DNA from: Podospora bellae-mahoneyi
Lineage: Eukaryota; Ascomycota; Sordariomycetes; Sordariales; Podosporaceae
Assembly (NCBI RefSeq): GCF_035222275.1
Contig: NC_085885.1
Coordinates: forward strand, 2,294,001-2,358,000
DNA: 64,000 bases
Direction: 5' to 3'
Each line of letters begins with the position of its first letter. The first letter of the stretch is position 1. Below, piece after piece: positions 54,069 through 64,000 of the stretch. The position numbers and the translations under genes were made by a program. The notes beneath the pieces were generated by a model. That model did no database searches. It was not told the DNA's origin and saw only the letters and a program-made list of their open reading frames with translations.

Positions 54069-55835
54069 CTACTTCGGCCGACGGAACGGATGTGCCTCCG
54101 TATTAAAGACAAACTCATCAAGGCTGATGATGTCCGGAGGCGAAAACATCAAGTAAAAGTACTTGAGCGTCTCCGCCAAAAAAAAGCTCTCCATCGAGTC
54201 CAGCCTTCGTGTCTCGCCCTTCACAGTCACATCAGCAATAGCCGAGTACGCCAGCTTCGTCTCGGTGGACTTCATCACGCTCTCAAACATACGCCACGCC
54301 ACCTCCCTCAGCTCCTCCTTGCCCGTCATGCGGTATAGCAAGAACACACTCTCGATGGCTTCCGGCCTCAGAATGTACCTCGGGTCGCGCGCGTTGGAGA
54401 AGCCCTTCTTCAAGCCCCGGGCACCCTCCTTCTCCCACTTCTCCTCGTCCCACACACATGGCTCCTTCACTGAGCCGCAGCGCACAAGGCCAAAGATCTC
54501 GGGCATCAAACCTGTCGGGAAAGCGTCGTACGCCCATCCACAACCACGCGCGATGCGCCCACCGATGTCGACGTGCTCTGGGAGGTTGAAGACCTTGCCC
54601 CCAAGCCCAAACATGCCACCCACAAAACAGGACAAATGCTGACTTTCGGGGACGTGATCAATCTTGTCAGATCGCACAAACGCATCGCCCACAAAAAGGA
54701 TATCGTGAGGATTGTCCTCGGCCGGTATCATGGGTCGGAAAACCAGGTGTTCCACCACAACCTCCATGGCGGCGCGGTGCATCTTTTCGTAGCGCGGTTC
54801 CTGGCCGCCAAGCAAAATGGCCATCTTGGGCAAGTACTCGTACAACGAGTCTGCAAGGGCGCCGAGCGTGAAGCCTGACTCGTGGTTTAGCGTCCCCTCG
54901 CGAAAGTTGATCAGCTTGGGCCACATGCCGGGCAGTTTGGACGAGGACTGGGTGCGCTCGAGGAGGTCGGTGACTCGGCTGACGGCATCGTAGAACTTGG
55001 GATCTCCGGTGAGCTGCGACAGTCGCGTAAATTCGAGACTCAAGGAGGCCGGACAAGCAGAGGGATCGTTCGTTCCGGCAACTTGGGTGCCCCGCTTGGC
55101 GTCCTTGAAGTTGAGCCAGAAGCCCGGCATACGGTTGGGTGTGTCAAAAGCCATGTAGAGCATGTTTCCCAGCTCTGTAGCCTTCTCCAAGAGGGCCCTT
55201 TCTCCACTCAGGTCGTAGGCGCTGAGCAAGCCGCCGAGGTGTCGGATCGTGGTCTCGAACAGATTGGCGCTGGTGACGGTCGTGTCTGCCCAGTCCAGCT
55301 GGGCTGCTGCTGTTGCAGCGGACAGGAACTCATCGTGAAGGCCCATTATCCAGAGTGTATCCAGCGCGTCCACCAGTGTCGCAGCCCACCCGCCAAATGT
55401 CGTCTTGCCTTCTCCACTAACCGGCGCCAGTTCGTCACGAAGCCATGCGTGCTTCCTGTAGCTCTTCCAACTCTTCTCGAAGGCATTGCGCACCGCTTCC
55501 TGTCGCTTTACGGTCGTCGCATCGTGTGTATAATCGCGGAAATGGTGCTGGACAGGTGGGAACTGCTTCGGTGAGCTCGTGGGAAGAGAATGGATCAGCT
55601 TCGCAGGATATCGTTGGCGAACCGTGGTCCAGTCGAAGCTGCTGGGTTTGAAGCGGATTTTGCCATCAGGCCTCGATGGCTGCGGTGGGGGGCGGATGGG
55701 GGAGTCAAATGGGCGGAAGAGGCCGACGACGAGGAGGAAGAAGACGACGGCGAAGAAGGTTCGCACGATGCGCCGGCCCTGGATCATTGTGTCGGGCGGT
55801 CCAGAGGTTTGTGGACGGGATGGAATGGAAGTCAA
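54069..55835 (-). CDS. class I alpha-1,2-mannosidase, GH47
   Basis: Intronless, 588 residues. A type II membrane anchor (IVRTFFAVVFFLLVVGLF, about 23-40) follows a short cytosolic tail and is followed by a proline-rich stem. The (alpha/alpha)7 GH47 domain runs from about residue 105 to the end: RNAFEKSWKSYRKHAWLRDE, FGGWAATLVDALDTLWIMGL, NLFETTIRHLGGLLSAYDLS, PGMWPKLINFREG, FTLGALADSLYEYLPK, HLSCFVGGMFGLGGK, RYILRPEAIESVFLLYRMTG and a C-terminal SFFLAETLKYFYLMFS with FVFNTEAHPFRR. The conserved acidic residues (ALDTLW, SLEFTRLS, RPEAIES, the Thr of NTEAHP binding calcium) are present. Such enzymes trim Man9 or Man8 N-glycans in the ER or Golgi. Five N-terminal residues separate alternative starts; the first ATG is used. 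Confidence 0.92.
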   Translation of the reverse strand: MTSIPSRPQTSGPPDTMIQGRRIVRTFFAVVFFLLVVGLFRPFDSPIRPPPQPSRPDGKIRFKPSSFDWTTVRQRYPAKLIHSLPTSSPKQFPPVQHHFRDYTHDATTVKRQEAVRNAFEKSWKSYRKHAWLRDELAPVSGEGKTTFGGWAATLVDALDTLWIMGLHDEFLSAATAAAQLDWADTTVTSANLFETTIRHLGGLLSAYDLSGERALLEKATELGNMLYMAFDTPNRMPGFWLNFKDAKRGTQVAGTNDPSACPASLSLEFTRLSQLTGDPKFYDAVSRVTDLLERTQSSSKLPGMWPKLINFREGTLNHESGFTLGALADSLYEYLPKMAILLGGQEPRYEKMHRAAMEVVVEHLVFRPMIPAEDNPHDILFVGDAFVRSDKIDHVPESQHLSCFVGGMFGLGGKVFNLPEHVDIGGRIARGCGWAYDAFPTGLMPEIFGLVRCGSVKEPCVWDEEKWEKEGARGLKKGFSNARDPRYILRPEAIESVFLLYRMTGKEELREVAWRMFESVMKSTETKLAYSAIADVTVKGETRRLDSMESFFLAETLKYFYLMFSPPDIISLDEFVFNTEAHPFRRPK

Positions 55836-56785
55836 GCCACAGTGGCATAATTACCCCACGAAAGACGGGAGGTCAACTGTGGGTCTCCCCCAACTTCCCC
55901 AGCCGCCCAGCCACAGCAACTGGCAGAGCTGACATGTGCCCAGAAGCTCGGAAGTACCGGGGATCTTCTGGGGATTGCGTCGGCGCTAAGGCGCATGAAC
56001 CAGCCGACTCCGATCTCGGCATCGAGGAGTGGACTCGGCCGTTGCTCTGCCGTGTGTCGGTGCAACGCATTGATAGGGAAGCCGGGTGGGCAGGTTGTGT
56101 CACTCATCAAACAGCTGCTGCTGAGAGCTTGACGGGGTAGCTCTGCCCGATGGATTTTTGGATTTACCATCTCTTTTATCTCCCAGAGCCATTTCACCTG
56201 TGACTGATGCAGCCCATGACCAAGAAGCGTTATTAAAAAGCCGGCGAGCTGAACTTTGTGTGTATGTGATATCCCGCCTCTCTTCCACCCACGTTCTGGA
56301 GCCATTCGCTTTCGACGCGTTTGCTTTTGATACCGAATCACCAAGCCCCGACTGTGAAGGGGCTCGTTGTCTCTCTTCAATTTGATCACGTCTTTTCTTC
56401 CTCCTCATTACTCATCTTCACCCTCTTCCCTGCTCAACCGGACAAATAAATTCCACTCTGGATCCCGACAATTTTTTGGCACCTTTTTGGAAGCTTGGCA
56501 GACCCCGTCTCCGCAGCAAAAACCAGCATTATTTTTTTGTTTTCTTTCGCGGATAAAGGCGGGCTCTGTTTGTCACTCTCACAGCAGCCCCTCAGTCACT
56601 CTCTTCTTCGGTGTGTATGTGTTTCCAGACATCAATTGGCGTGCCACTCCTACAAGACCATCTCACTCAAGTAGAATTGTGAGATGAAGGAGAGTGGAAT
56701 AAACGGCGGCTTGGAAACTCTCAAACCGCCTCATCAGATTCTTGCAGTCGCAACTTCACCCCTCACCACCACAACCACGGCAATC
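55836..56785. promoter_or_regulatory. divergent promoter, GH47 / mitochondrial membrane protein
   Basis: 950 bases between divergent starts, including pyrimidine-rich leader sequence from about 56,390. Upstream ATGs (for example 56,684, in frame with the next gene) precede the chosen start at 56,786. Confidence 0.4.
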
Positions 56786-57703
56786 ATGGACGCCAAAACT
56801 ACCACCACCACCACCAGTGCCGTCCCCCCAAGCGAGCAAACCACAAAATGGAACACCAAAAACCTCCCCTTCCGCCTCGGCGCCGACCTCATCTCTGCCG
56901 CCTCAGCAGCCGTCCTCGTAGCACCCATCATCTCAGTCATTGACCGGTATTTCTCCCCCCCTTTTTCCCCCGTTATCTCACCCTCTAGATCACTAACATC
57001 CTCCAGATCAATAATGGAAAACGCCTCAGGCCGCTCCCCCCTCCTAACCTCCCTCCGCACCTCTCTCACCACCTTCCTCACCTCCCCCAAAACAATGTTC
57101 CTCTCCAAACCCTTCGGCCTCATCTTCGCTCTCTACGGCGGCACCTACCTCACAGCCAACACCCTAGACACCTACCTCTCAACAACGCAATCCCTGCCCC
57201 CCACATACGTCTCCTCCGGCCCAGAAAAGTTCATCGCCTCCTCCACAGCAAACATAGGAATCTGCATCTACAAAGACCAAGTTTTTGTCCGCCTGTTTGG
57301 TCCCCCGGGCATCACCCGCCCTGTCACCCTCCCGTCGTACGCACTGTTTGCGATGAGGGATTGCATGACGATTTTCGCGTCTTTTAATGTGCCGGGGCTG
57401 CTGGGGCCGAGGATACAGGAGAGGCTGAGCGAGGGGTGGAGGAGGTCGGGGCCGACGGGGGCGACGATGGCGCAGTTTGCCGCGCCGGCGGCGGTGCAGG
57501 TTTTCAGCACGCCGGTGCACCTTTGGGGGCTGGACATTTACAACAGGCCGGGAGTGGGGGTGGGGGAGAGGGTGAGGTTGGTGGTGAGGAATTGGGGGGT
57601 GAGCACGGCGGCGAGGGTGTGCAGGATCGTGCCGGCTTTTGGGGTGGGGGGGGTGGTGAATTTCAAGGTGAGGGGGGGGTTGATGGGGGGGTTGGGGGAG
57701 TGA
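56786..57703 (+). CDS. conserved fungal membrane protein, probably mitochondrial
   Basis: Two exons, join(56786..56946, 57007..57703), 285 residues; the 60-nt intron rejoins CG|A within APIISVIDRSIMENASGR. The ATG at 56786 has an ATCATGGAC context; an in-frame ATG at 56,684 would add 34 residues. After a Thr-rich leader come hydrophobic parts ADLISAASAAVLVAPIISVI, MFLSKPFGLIFALYGGTYLT, FIASSTANIGICIYKDQVFV and SYALFAMRDCMTIFASFNVP, then FAAPAAVQVFSTPVHLWGLD. This looks like the fungal group related to mitochondrial carrier-like membrane proteins of unknown function; the name cannot be fixed here. The last 330 bases are extremely G-rich on the sense strand, with many runs of four or more G. 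Confidence 0.7.
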   Translation: MDAKTTTTTTSAVPPSEQTTKWNTKNLPFRLGADLISAASAAVLVAPIISVIDRYFSPPFSPVISPSRSLTSSRSIMENASGRSPLLTSLRTSLTTFLTSPKTMFLSKPFGLIFALYGGTYLTANTLDTYLSTTQSLPPTYVSSGPEKFIASSTANIGICIYKDQVFVRLFGPPGITRPVTLPSYALFAMRDCMTIFASFNVPGLLGPRIQERLSEGWRRSGPTGATMAQFAAPAAVQVFSTPVHLWGLDIYNRPGVGVGERVRLVVRNWGVSTAARVCRIVPAFGVGGVVNFKVRGGLMGGLGE

Positions 57704-60054
57704 AGAGGGTTCGGAAAGGTGTGCGCAGAGCCCGAGGTTGGGGCTCGAGGATTTGGCGTGTCGGGGAGAAAGAGAAGAAGAGGTGGCAGCGGTTGTTGTT
57801 GTTTTTGTCTCAAACTAATGTGGCATGATCATCTGGCGTTTGACAAAGTTTGGTTTTTTCTTTTCTTTTTTTTTTCTTTTACTTTGTAGAAAGGTTTGGG
57901 ATATTTCTTCTTTTTCGGTACAGGCATTTTTGGGGCGTTGATACCACACCGCGCGGGTTGGAAACAGTCAAGTTTCTGTTTCGAATGTCGATTTTGAGAA
58001 TTGCCTTCTTCGTGAGTGGGCTAGCGCCGCACCGGCTTTGGCCTGTATACGGGGTGTGCTACCCTCTGCTGGGGGTGTGTTAATGGTAGCGATGCTAGGC
58101 CCATTCTGCCACTCAGGTTAGACTTGCCTAAAGTTAAAATTGGAATTACAATTCCTTAGTTGAATGATTTCGTGGCCCATAAGTATCACGCCTGAGTTAT
58201 TTTTCCCGTTGTCTTACTTCTGTTGTAAGACGTAAGTTTTTGCGTGTTTGATGTTAGCATCCCTAATGCCATTTTCTTGATTTCTTAAAAGCTGGAATAG
58301 CGAAAACACGCCCTGTATTATATTCTTAGCGTTAAAGAACCCTCTAGATGCTCTAGAAAAAAAGGGGTTCCCTAGTTTATTACGGCAGTAAGGTGGATTG
58401 GCGCGCCTAACCCGGCTTCAGGAGAGTCTTGCCTTAATGCCGAAGGGACAAGGACTGGTACGGCGGCAAATTAGGCCTCAAGTAGCCAAGTTGATAAACC
58501 GTCTAGTTAAGAAAGGGGTGACCTAAAGAAAGAGAATGCCGAACGACTGTGGTTGCCAGACTTCTGAGCCCTGATGCCAGAGCTAAGAGCATGAATTTAA
58601 ACACACATTCGATCTAAGGTCGCTCTACCTGCTTGGGAAGAATTTTCCCTTGGCTTTGTTAGGATGACCTGCCTACCAGGAGACTCCGCCCTTTCATGGG
58701 GGCGTTACAATTGGCATGGAGGTGACGAGGTTGCCGTGCTGACCACTTTTTGGAAGCCGCAGGATCTCGTAAAGAATCCAACCAATGTCGTCTCACAGAT
58801 AGATGGGGAACACGATGGGTGTTGCAGCGCGAGCTTACACGCTACCTCCAGGGATAGACTCAGGAGTATTGACCTGGGACCCGAGACGTCCGAGTTAGTG
58901 TGACGGCGGCGGGAAAAGAGGCAACGGAGAGGGAAATAGCCTACCACATACGAGAGAGAGGACTCGCGCTTTAGCAGTCAGGTGGGCGAGGCCGTAAGGA
59001 ACGAGCAACCTCGAGGGATCGCAAGGCAGATTCTATGCAATAGCTTTAGGAGATGCATGACGGAGAGGAGTAAGGAGGAGGCAAGAGCTACGAAGTGCTC
59101 CAAACTCCGCTAAACTCCGTATTCTCGGGACTAGACGGTGTCGAGGGCAGGAAGACGTGCGGAGCAGCCGATCCAACAGTCCTGGGAATGGTGAACCGCT
59201 ATATGCATGTAGACAATAAGCTATGGCTGGACAGGCGATTGCCGCAGCCGTCTTCACCGGCTCCCAACCATGCGCCGGGCTGTCAACCGCCTGCCAATTT
59301 CAAAACCACCGATCAGCATGAAGCGGACATGTAAAATGAAGTGAGCTTTGAAGAAGTGGCGAATGCGGGTTCAGCCGCCTTGGAAGGACCTCACCAGAAT
59401 GTCCCCAACCCACCGGTGTTTTGGTTGATGTGAGATAGTATGTATTAATATCTTGATATCACTTTCCTTGACCCTGACGACAAATTTCTGTTATTCCGGT
59501 TGATCTAGGGATGTATGGGCTCAAGCAGAGATATCAAGAGGACGTCTGTCACGTACAAGTTATGTTTTTGCTTCGGGGTATAATATTCTCCTTACTTTTG
59601 AATAATTCGACTCCGGATAAAGCAAGAAATGGTTTTCAGTATTGCTCCACATTGTAGACATGTGTTGACTTATGATGACCTACTTTATTTTTGCACCCTT
59701 TTTTCTTTACACCTACCACCCCCCGACCCTCTTAGACTTGCACCCCCTTTTCCATATTCCTGCACCCTCTTCATAGAACCCTGGGTCACCACCACAAAAC
59801 GCGCAATTTTCAATACATCTTTTCCACCACTGCATAAAAAAGACCAAGTTTTACAGCCAAATAAATACACTATTAAGTCTACGTAAATCAAGTGTTTATC
59901 CTGACCGTTGTATAATGTATAACCTTTTTTTGCAGTGCCCTCAAATTCCTACGCTTTTTTTAGTATGTATCAACAACAACGCTCTCAATCGTACAACAAT
60001 TGCGGAAAACGCCGTTTTCGGAATCTTTCAATATTTGCGCGCAAATCAAGTGGG
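57704..60054. other. repeat-rich, gene-poor region
   Basis: 2.35 kb. A T-rich stretch follows the gene end, and 58,100-58,650 is AT-leaning. 58,650-59,420 is GC-richer with many stops in all frames; some frames (such as 58,664-58,903) are open but not protein-like. It may be an old element of unknown type. 59,640-59,950 is again AT-rich. Confidence 0.35.
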
Positions 60055-61760
60055 TTAGTTGACTGCCTCAGTTACCTTCTTGGAAGGTCTAACCACACGC
60101 CCACGGCGAGTGACCCTCTGGGAGCTAGTCTCTGATGACATCGTTGAAGCCATCGCCAAGACGGTATAAGGCTCCTGTCTTTCAGTTGTGGTGGTGACGG
60201 TGGGCGCAGCCTTCTTGGTACGCTTGGGTGTTGACTCTGAGGCGATCATGAGACCGGCCCTCTTTCTTGGAGGGACCCTCAGAATGACTCTAGACTCTTC
60301 AGTCTCAGGCTCCTCAAGACCATTTCCATCTTCCTTGCCACTGTTCCCAACGGTCTCATTATCACGAACGGTCTAGACCGGAGGCAGAAAGCCGGTGTCA
60401 AGGAAGTAGAAGCCATCCTAAAGAACGCTATCGTCTTCAGATTCTGGTTCCATCTCCCACTGTGAGAGGCGGCACCTGACCGAGGGAGCGAGACGGGGAC
60501 CACTCCCTTTAACTAGACCTGGCTCCTTCTTCTTGGTGATCTTCCCAGTCACCTTCTTGCGGTTGACGGCTTCGGTGATCATTTTGTTTTGTGATCTTGG
60601 AGGTCCTGGCAATATTTTTCTTTCTTTTTCTTAGTAGTGTCGAGATATCGTGGGGATGACAATTACTCCGGTGGGAAGTCCGAGCTTCCTGTTACTCGGC
60701 CACCACTTCAGCTTGGTAGCCATCTTGGGATTCTTGATGCGCAGGTAAGGATTATCCTCTCCCTATAAAAACAGTATCAGAAAGATTCTCATTGAAACAA
60801 CTATCATCAAAAGACTTATCAAAGGCCGTTGAAGATCCCAGTAATGATGTATATCACTGAGACTGAGAGTCTCCTTCGAAATTCGATCGGCGATGACATG
60901 ACGACAAGGAACGCCCAGCTGCAAGGATACCGTACAGTCTGCATCGCAATCCCCTAGTGGTCTCTTTGCAAGTCGGTTGTCTCTGGGGATGCTACCCTGG
61001 TAGTGGCGATACTCATCCTGGATGAGGAGACGTCCCTTAAGCAATATATTCCTCGGCAGTTCACCAAGATACTCTTTTTCAAGAAATTCGTGGCGAACGC
61101 GAGTCTCGTTGTTAGTCAACTTGCTGGTGAAGATGCTGAACTGCTCCTTCACCATTCTTTGATGGCGTGAACGAAGCTAGCGAGGTCGTTTCGACCGTTA
61201 ATGAGGTGGCTTTTGATCGCGTGATTGGTTGATTCTGTTGTTTAAGCGACTCTTCCACCGAAGTTGCGATATCGCTTGGTATAACAATGAGCCCACTGCT
61301 CGCGGAGGGGAATCCGCTGATCCTGTATTTAGGGAAGGGTCCTCTGCTGGTCATGGAAATATTGAGACAGCTGTATCCAGGCCTTCAAAAACGCTCTCTG
61401 AGTCTGGGAGTAAAGGACCGACTTGAAGAAAACTATAAAGCTACGGGAATCCTTCTCGTTAGTGACCGAGTGAGCATCTATATCAACATCTTCACCACGG
61501 CGAAGGTTATTGAGGAAAGACTTTTCCCGAGCAGCAAGATTGGCAGCAGATTCCTAATCTGCATCAACATGTTGCTCTTCAACAGCCTCAACGGTGTTGG
61601 TGTTTCTTCTGGGCTTATTCCGCTTCTTCTTGGTATTGAAGAAGATATTCTTGATGATGTGAAATACACAGTTCCCACCCATCACCCCCTCTGGTCCCTT
61701 TGACAATGGAGAGCGACCAACCTGCGGGCTTTTGAAGGAGCTTAGCACGGGCGCGCTGAG
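60055..61760 (-). mobile_element. broken Mutator-like (MULE) DNA transposon
   Basis: Pieces of one transposase occur in order on the minus strand. The 5' part near 61,750-61,560 has GGNCVFHIIKNIFFNTKKK, like the conserved HxxKN region. The next, near 61,220-61,130, contains TNHAIKSHLINGRNDLASFV. The third (61,155-60,763) has VRHEFLEKEYLGELPRNILL and the SWIM-type zinc motif CDADCTVSLQLGVPCRHVIA. The C-terminal part (60,612-60,055) is basic, with KKVTGKITKKKEPGLVKGSG and RLAPSVRCRLSQWE, as in MULE/FAR1-like proteins. The parts are in several frames separated by stops, so the copy is dead. Terminal inverted repeats were not identified. The frame at 62,588-62,055 could be an N-terminal part or unrelated. 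Confidence 0.7.
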
Positions 61761-63520
61761 ACCCCCCTCTCGAGGGCATGCACTTATTACTTGCTACACA
61801 ATCACATATACTAACCTTTTATACACAAAGAAATGTGTTAGAGCCGGGCATATATCGGATATTCACAACCGAGAGGGATTATGTAAGCTGATTAGGCAAT
61901 CAAACAGACTCCAGTCTGCATGCTATATGACTCCCTACTCTAATAATGCAACTGAATCTCCTCCTTATAGCACGGATTGATTTCCTCAACATTACCTTTG
62001 ATATCCTCTGCTCGTTATCCCGGGCAACCAACTATGTTATGCTCCGTGGGTAACTTATCCGGACACTCGGGGCAAACAGGGCGGCCTGCAAGCCCACAAA
62101 GCGCAGGCGTCCGGGCAGTCATTACATGAAAGCAACCTAGTATTCATTCTGTCAGCGCATTGCACTATATTTACGTGGTCTACTGGTTTAAACACCCTCA
62201 ACCTTCGTACCTCAGGATCTGCCTCTCGGTACTGTCGCTCCTGACAACAGTCTCTCGTAGCGGTTTGCACATCAGGAAGATCGATCACTTCCCTGAACGT
62301 CATAGCGTATGGTGCAAGCCTTGAACGAGAATGCCTGTCCCTAGTCATGATAATGGTCGAGACTCTCTCTTCATAAAATCCCTCTGGGAGTTCGAGTCCG
62401 GGCTGATCTCGATCATCATCCGGGTCCTCCCCTCCTCCGGGCAGGACGGTACGGCGAAGGAAAGGGGGTAAGGGTAAATGAGTCAAGCGGGATACTAGTG
62501 ACTCTTCCACAAGGCAGAAGAACCGGAAAGCAGATTTCAGGCCAATGCCTTTGTCTAGGCATTGGTAGTTCCTTGAGCCCCCCCCCATCCCCGCCCCTCC
62601 CCGCCACTATCTTGCCACTCTCGGAATATCTCTTGCACCGAATGTTTGACTTTCTAGCAGAGATGACTAATGGGCTACTCTCACCGCTTGGGCTCACCCA
62701 TCGAAGTGATATTGTCAGGTGTGAGATGCCATGAAACAACAGGCTAAGAAGATAAGGCTTGGAGTTGGGCGTTTCTGTGACGTGATGAGCGATATCACCA
62801 CTTCCCCCCTCCTGCTGATACTACCTCTTAATACACCCTCATGAATAACCGAGAGCGTGGGGACTGGCTCGACGGCATCGCTTGGGCAAGTCTACCCGCG
62901 GTGCCGCCCGGGAACGATGGCAAGCGCGGTCATGATTGGCTTTTCCCTTATCGACGGGCGGATTTGAGGTGATATTGTTGCGTCATCACTGAGACGCCGT
63001 GTAGAGAAAATCAGTGAAAGGGGAGGGGAGCAAGGTCTTATTGGGTGCAGTGTGCGTTGGCTTAGCAAGGGGCCGGATCACGAACTTTGTCTTGTCACAC
63101 GGTCCGTGTATAAGAAGGCCTACGCCCTGCCTGCATCCTCTTCGCCCTTCTTCATCCTGATACCAACACACATTGCATCTATCCTCCCTGTCAGGGTTCT
63201 GAAGGCTGCTGAAGGAGTTCATACGGAGACCCCACCTCAACAATTCATTTTTCTGACATAGATTCTTATATTGAAAGCCTTCAGGCGTTCACCCCTGCTT
63301 TTCTAGGATCATTGTTTTCCGAATCGTAACCGCCCCTCCCACCGACCATCTCACCCATCCTTCCGGTGAATGTTATTCCCGTCTGATACACATCAGCCCC
63401 CCATGACTGAGCAAGTCACGCCGGGCATTTTCAATAGCACTCCCCGAGATGCAGCCAGATTCAGACTATACAACGTTTGCTGGTGTTATCCGCGACGGTA
63501 ATAGCATGACTAAGCTAACC
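61761..63520. other. spacer flanking the transposon
   Basis: A minus-strand frame at 62,588-62,055 (177 codons; includes ELPEGFYEERVSTIIMTRDR and YAMTFREVIDLPDVQTATRD) looks partly protein-like and may be the N-terminal region of the transposase or another decayed gene. Nothing else is supported. Confidence 0.35.
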
Positions 63521-63812
63521 TGTATTATTATAGTAACCCCGATTATTTTTTTTTCCGTATAACGTTAGAACTATCGATCGTCGATTCGTATAACTATAGC
63601 GATATACTTTTCAATAATATTAAACTTTAATTTCTTATATAATTTATTCTTTGTTTTTTTAAAGCTATTATAGAAGAGTTATGTTGATTTTTTATCGTTA
63701 AGAAATATCGTATAGGTTATCGATTTTAAATAATATTATATAATTAATTATTCAATATTTGTAATATAAATTTACGAGTTTCTTTTATATATATTTTATT
63801 GTATGTCACGGT
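63521..63812. other. AT-rich block
   Basis: About 290 bases of strongly AT-biased sequence with long TATA/ATTA runs, sharply bounded by GC-rich DNA at about 63,813. It fits a heavily mutated (RIP-like) repeat remnant, but no element can be named. Confidence 0.6.
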
Positions 63813-63837
63813 TTTGGAAAACAGTGGGGCCAGAAGT

Positions 63838-63974
63838 AACCAATCAGGACTGGACCGGGCGATCGAGCGGGGCTCACGGTCCAGGTGGACGGACCGGACC
63901 AGTAAGATGGGGACCGGGGACCGCGGCGGGGCTCACGGTCCACGGTCCAGTATCGGCCAATTAGGACTGGACCG
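63838..63974. repeat. GC-rich subterminal-type repeats
   Basis: CGGGGCTCACGGTCCA is present exactly twice (63,868-63,883 and 63,927-63,942). CCAATCAGGACTGGACCG occurs at 63,840-63,857 and again with one mismatch at 63,957-63,974. Many GGACCG / CGGTCC copies in both directions surround them. The pattern suggests the end region of a DNA transposon continuing past the window. Confidence 0.55.
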
Positions 63975-64000
63975 AGTACCGTCTGTAAGTCAATGGTCCA

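Noticed and set aside
57850-59420. rRNA or tRNA genes in the odd GC-richer stretch
   Set aside because: No rRNA core motifs and no tRNA B-box/acceptor pairing could be recognised.

Overview
The window is nuclear DNA of a filamentous ascomycete, most likely a sordariomycete. The evidence is short introns (about 48-70 nt) with GT..AG ends and CTRAC-type branch sites, CAACATGG/CACCATGG start contexts, Pezizomycotina-type families (PTH11/rhodopsin-like membrane protein, UMTA/LaeA-like methyltransferase, CmcJ-like oxygenase, Zn cluster regulator), and decayed genes plus an AT-rich block of the kind left by repeat-induced point mutation. All assignments come from reading translated sequence; no database search was run.

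Layout. 0-3.6 kb holds two decayed host genes. 4.3-18 kb is a dense block of conserved housekeeping genes: ATP synthase subunit k (three exons), MTFP1/MTP18-type mitochondrial fission protein, Cuz1/ZFAND1-type double AN1 zinc finger protein, Rad4/XPC, an RNF216-like RBR ubiquitin ligase, and a short Dcc1-like protein. 19-21 kb is a broken gene with an N-terminal 'VYAHD' domain and TPR-like helices. 21.2-27.1 kb looks like a small secondary-metabolite cluster: P450, UbiA-superfamily enzyme, alpha/beta hydrolase and a five-exon SAM methyltransferase, with no PKS, NRPS or classical terpene synthase in view. 28.3-35.3 kb carries a 7-TM protein, a metzincin-like peptidase, a phospholipase C-like protein and an intracellular subtilase whose catalytic Asp is replaced by Glu. 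38.4-45.1 kb is a second small cluster: MFS exporter, Zn cluster regulator (with an in-frame stop before its conserved C-terminal end) and CmcJ/GA4-desaturase-like oxygenase. 45.8-52.7 kb contains small orphan proteins, several coiled-coil-like and one apparently nested antisense in an intron. 54-57.7 kb returns to conserved genes (GH47 alpha-mannosidase and a probable mitochondrial membrane protein). 57.7-64 kb is repeat-rich, with a broken Mutator-like DNA transposon, an AT-rich block and GC-rich terminal repeats.

The points I find most worth following are: the backbone-less UbiA/P450/methyltransferase cluster; an intragenic sense-strand skew flip (C-rich 5' part, G-rich 3' part) shared by seven genes on both strands; three 24-bp imperfect palindromes at 41-42 bp spacing; and two alternative N-termini for the RBR ligase, one with an N-myristoylation signal.
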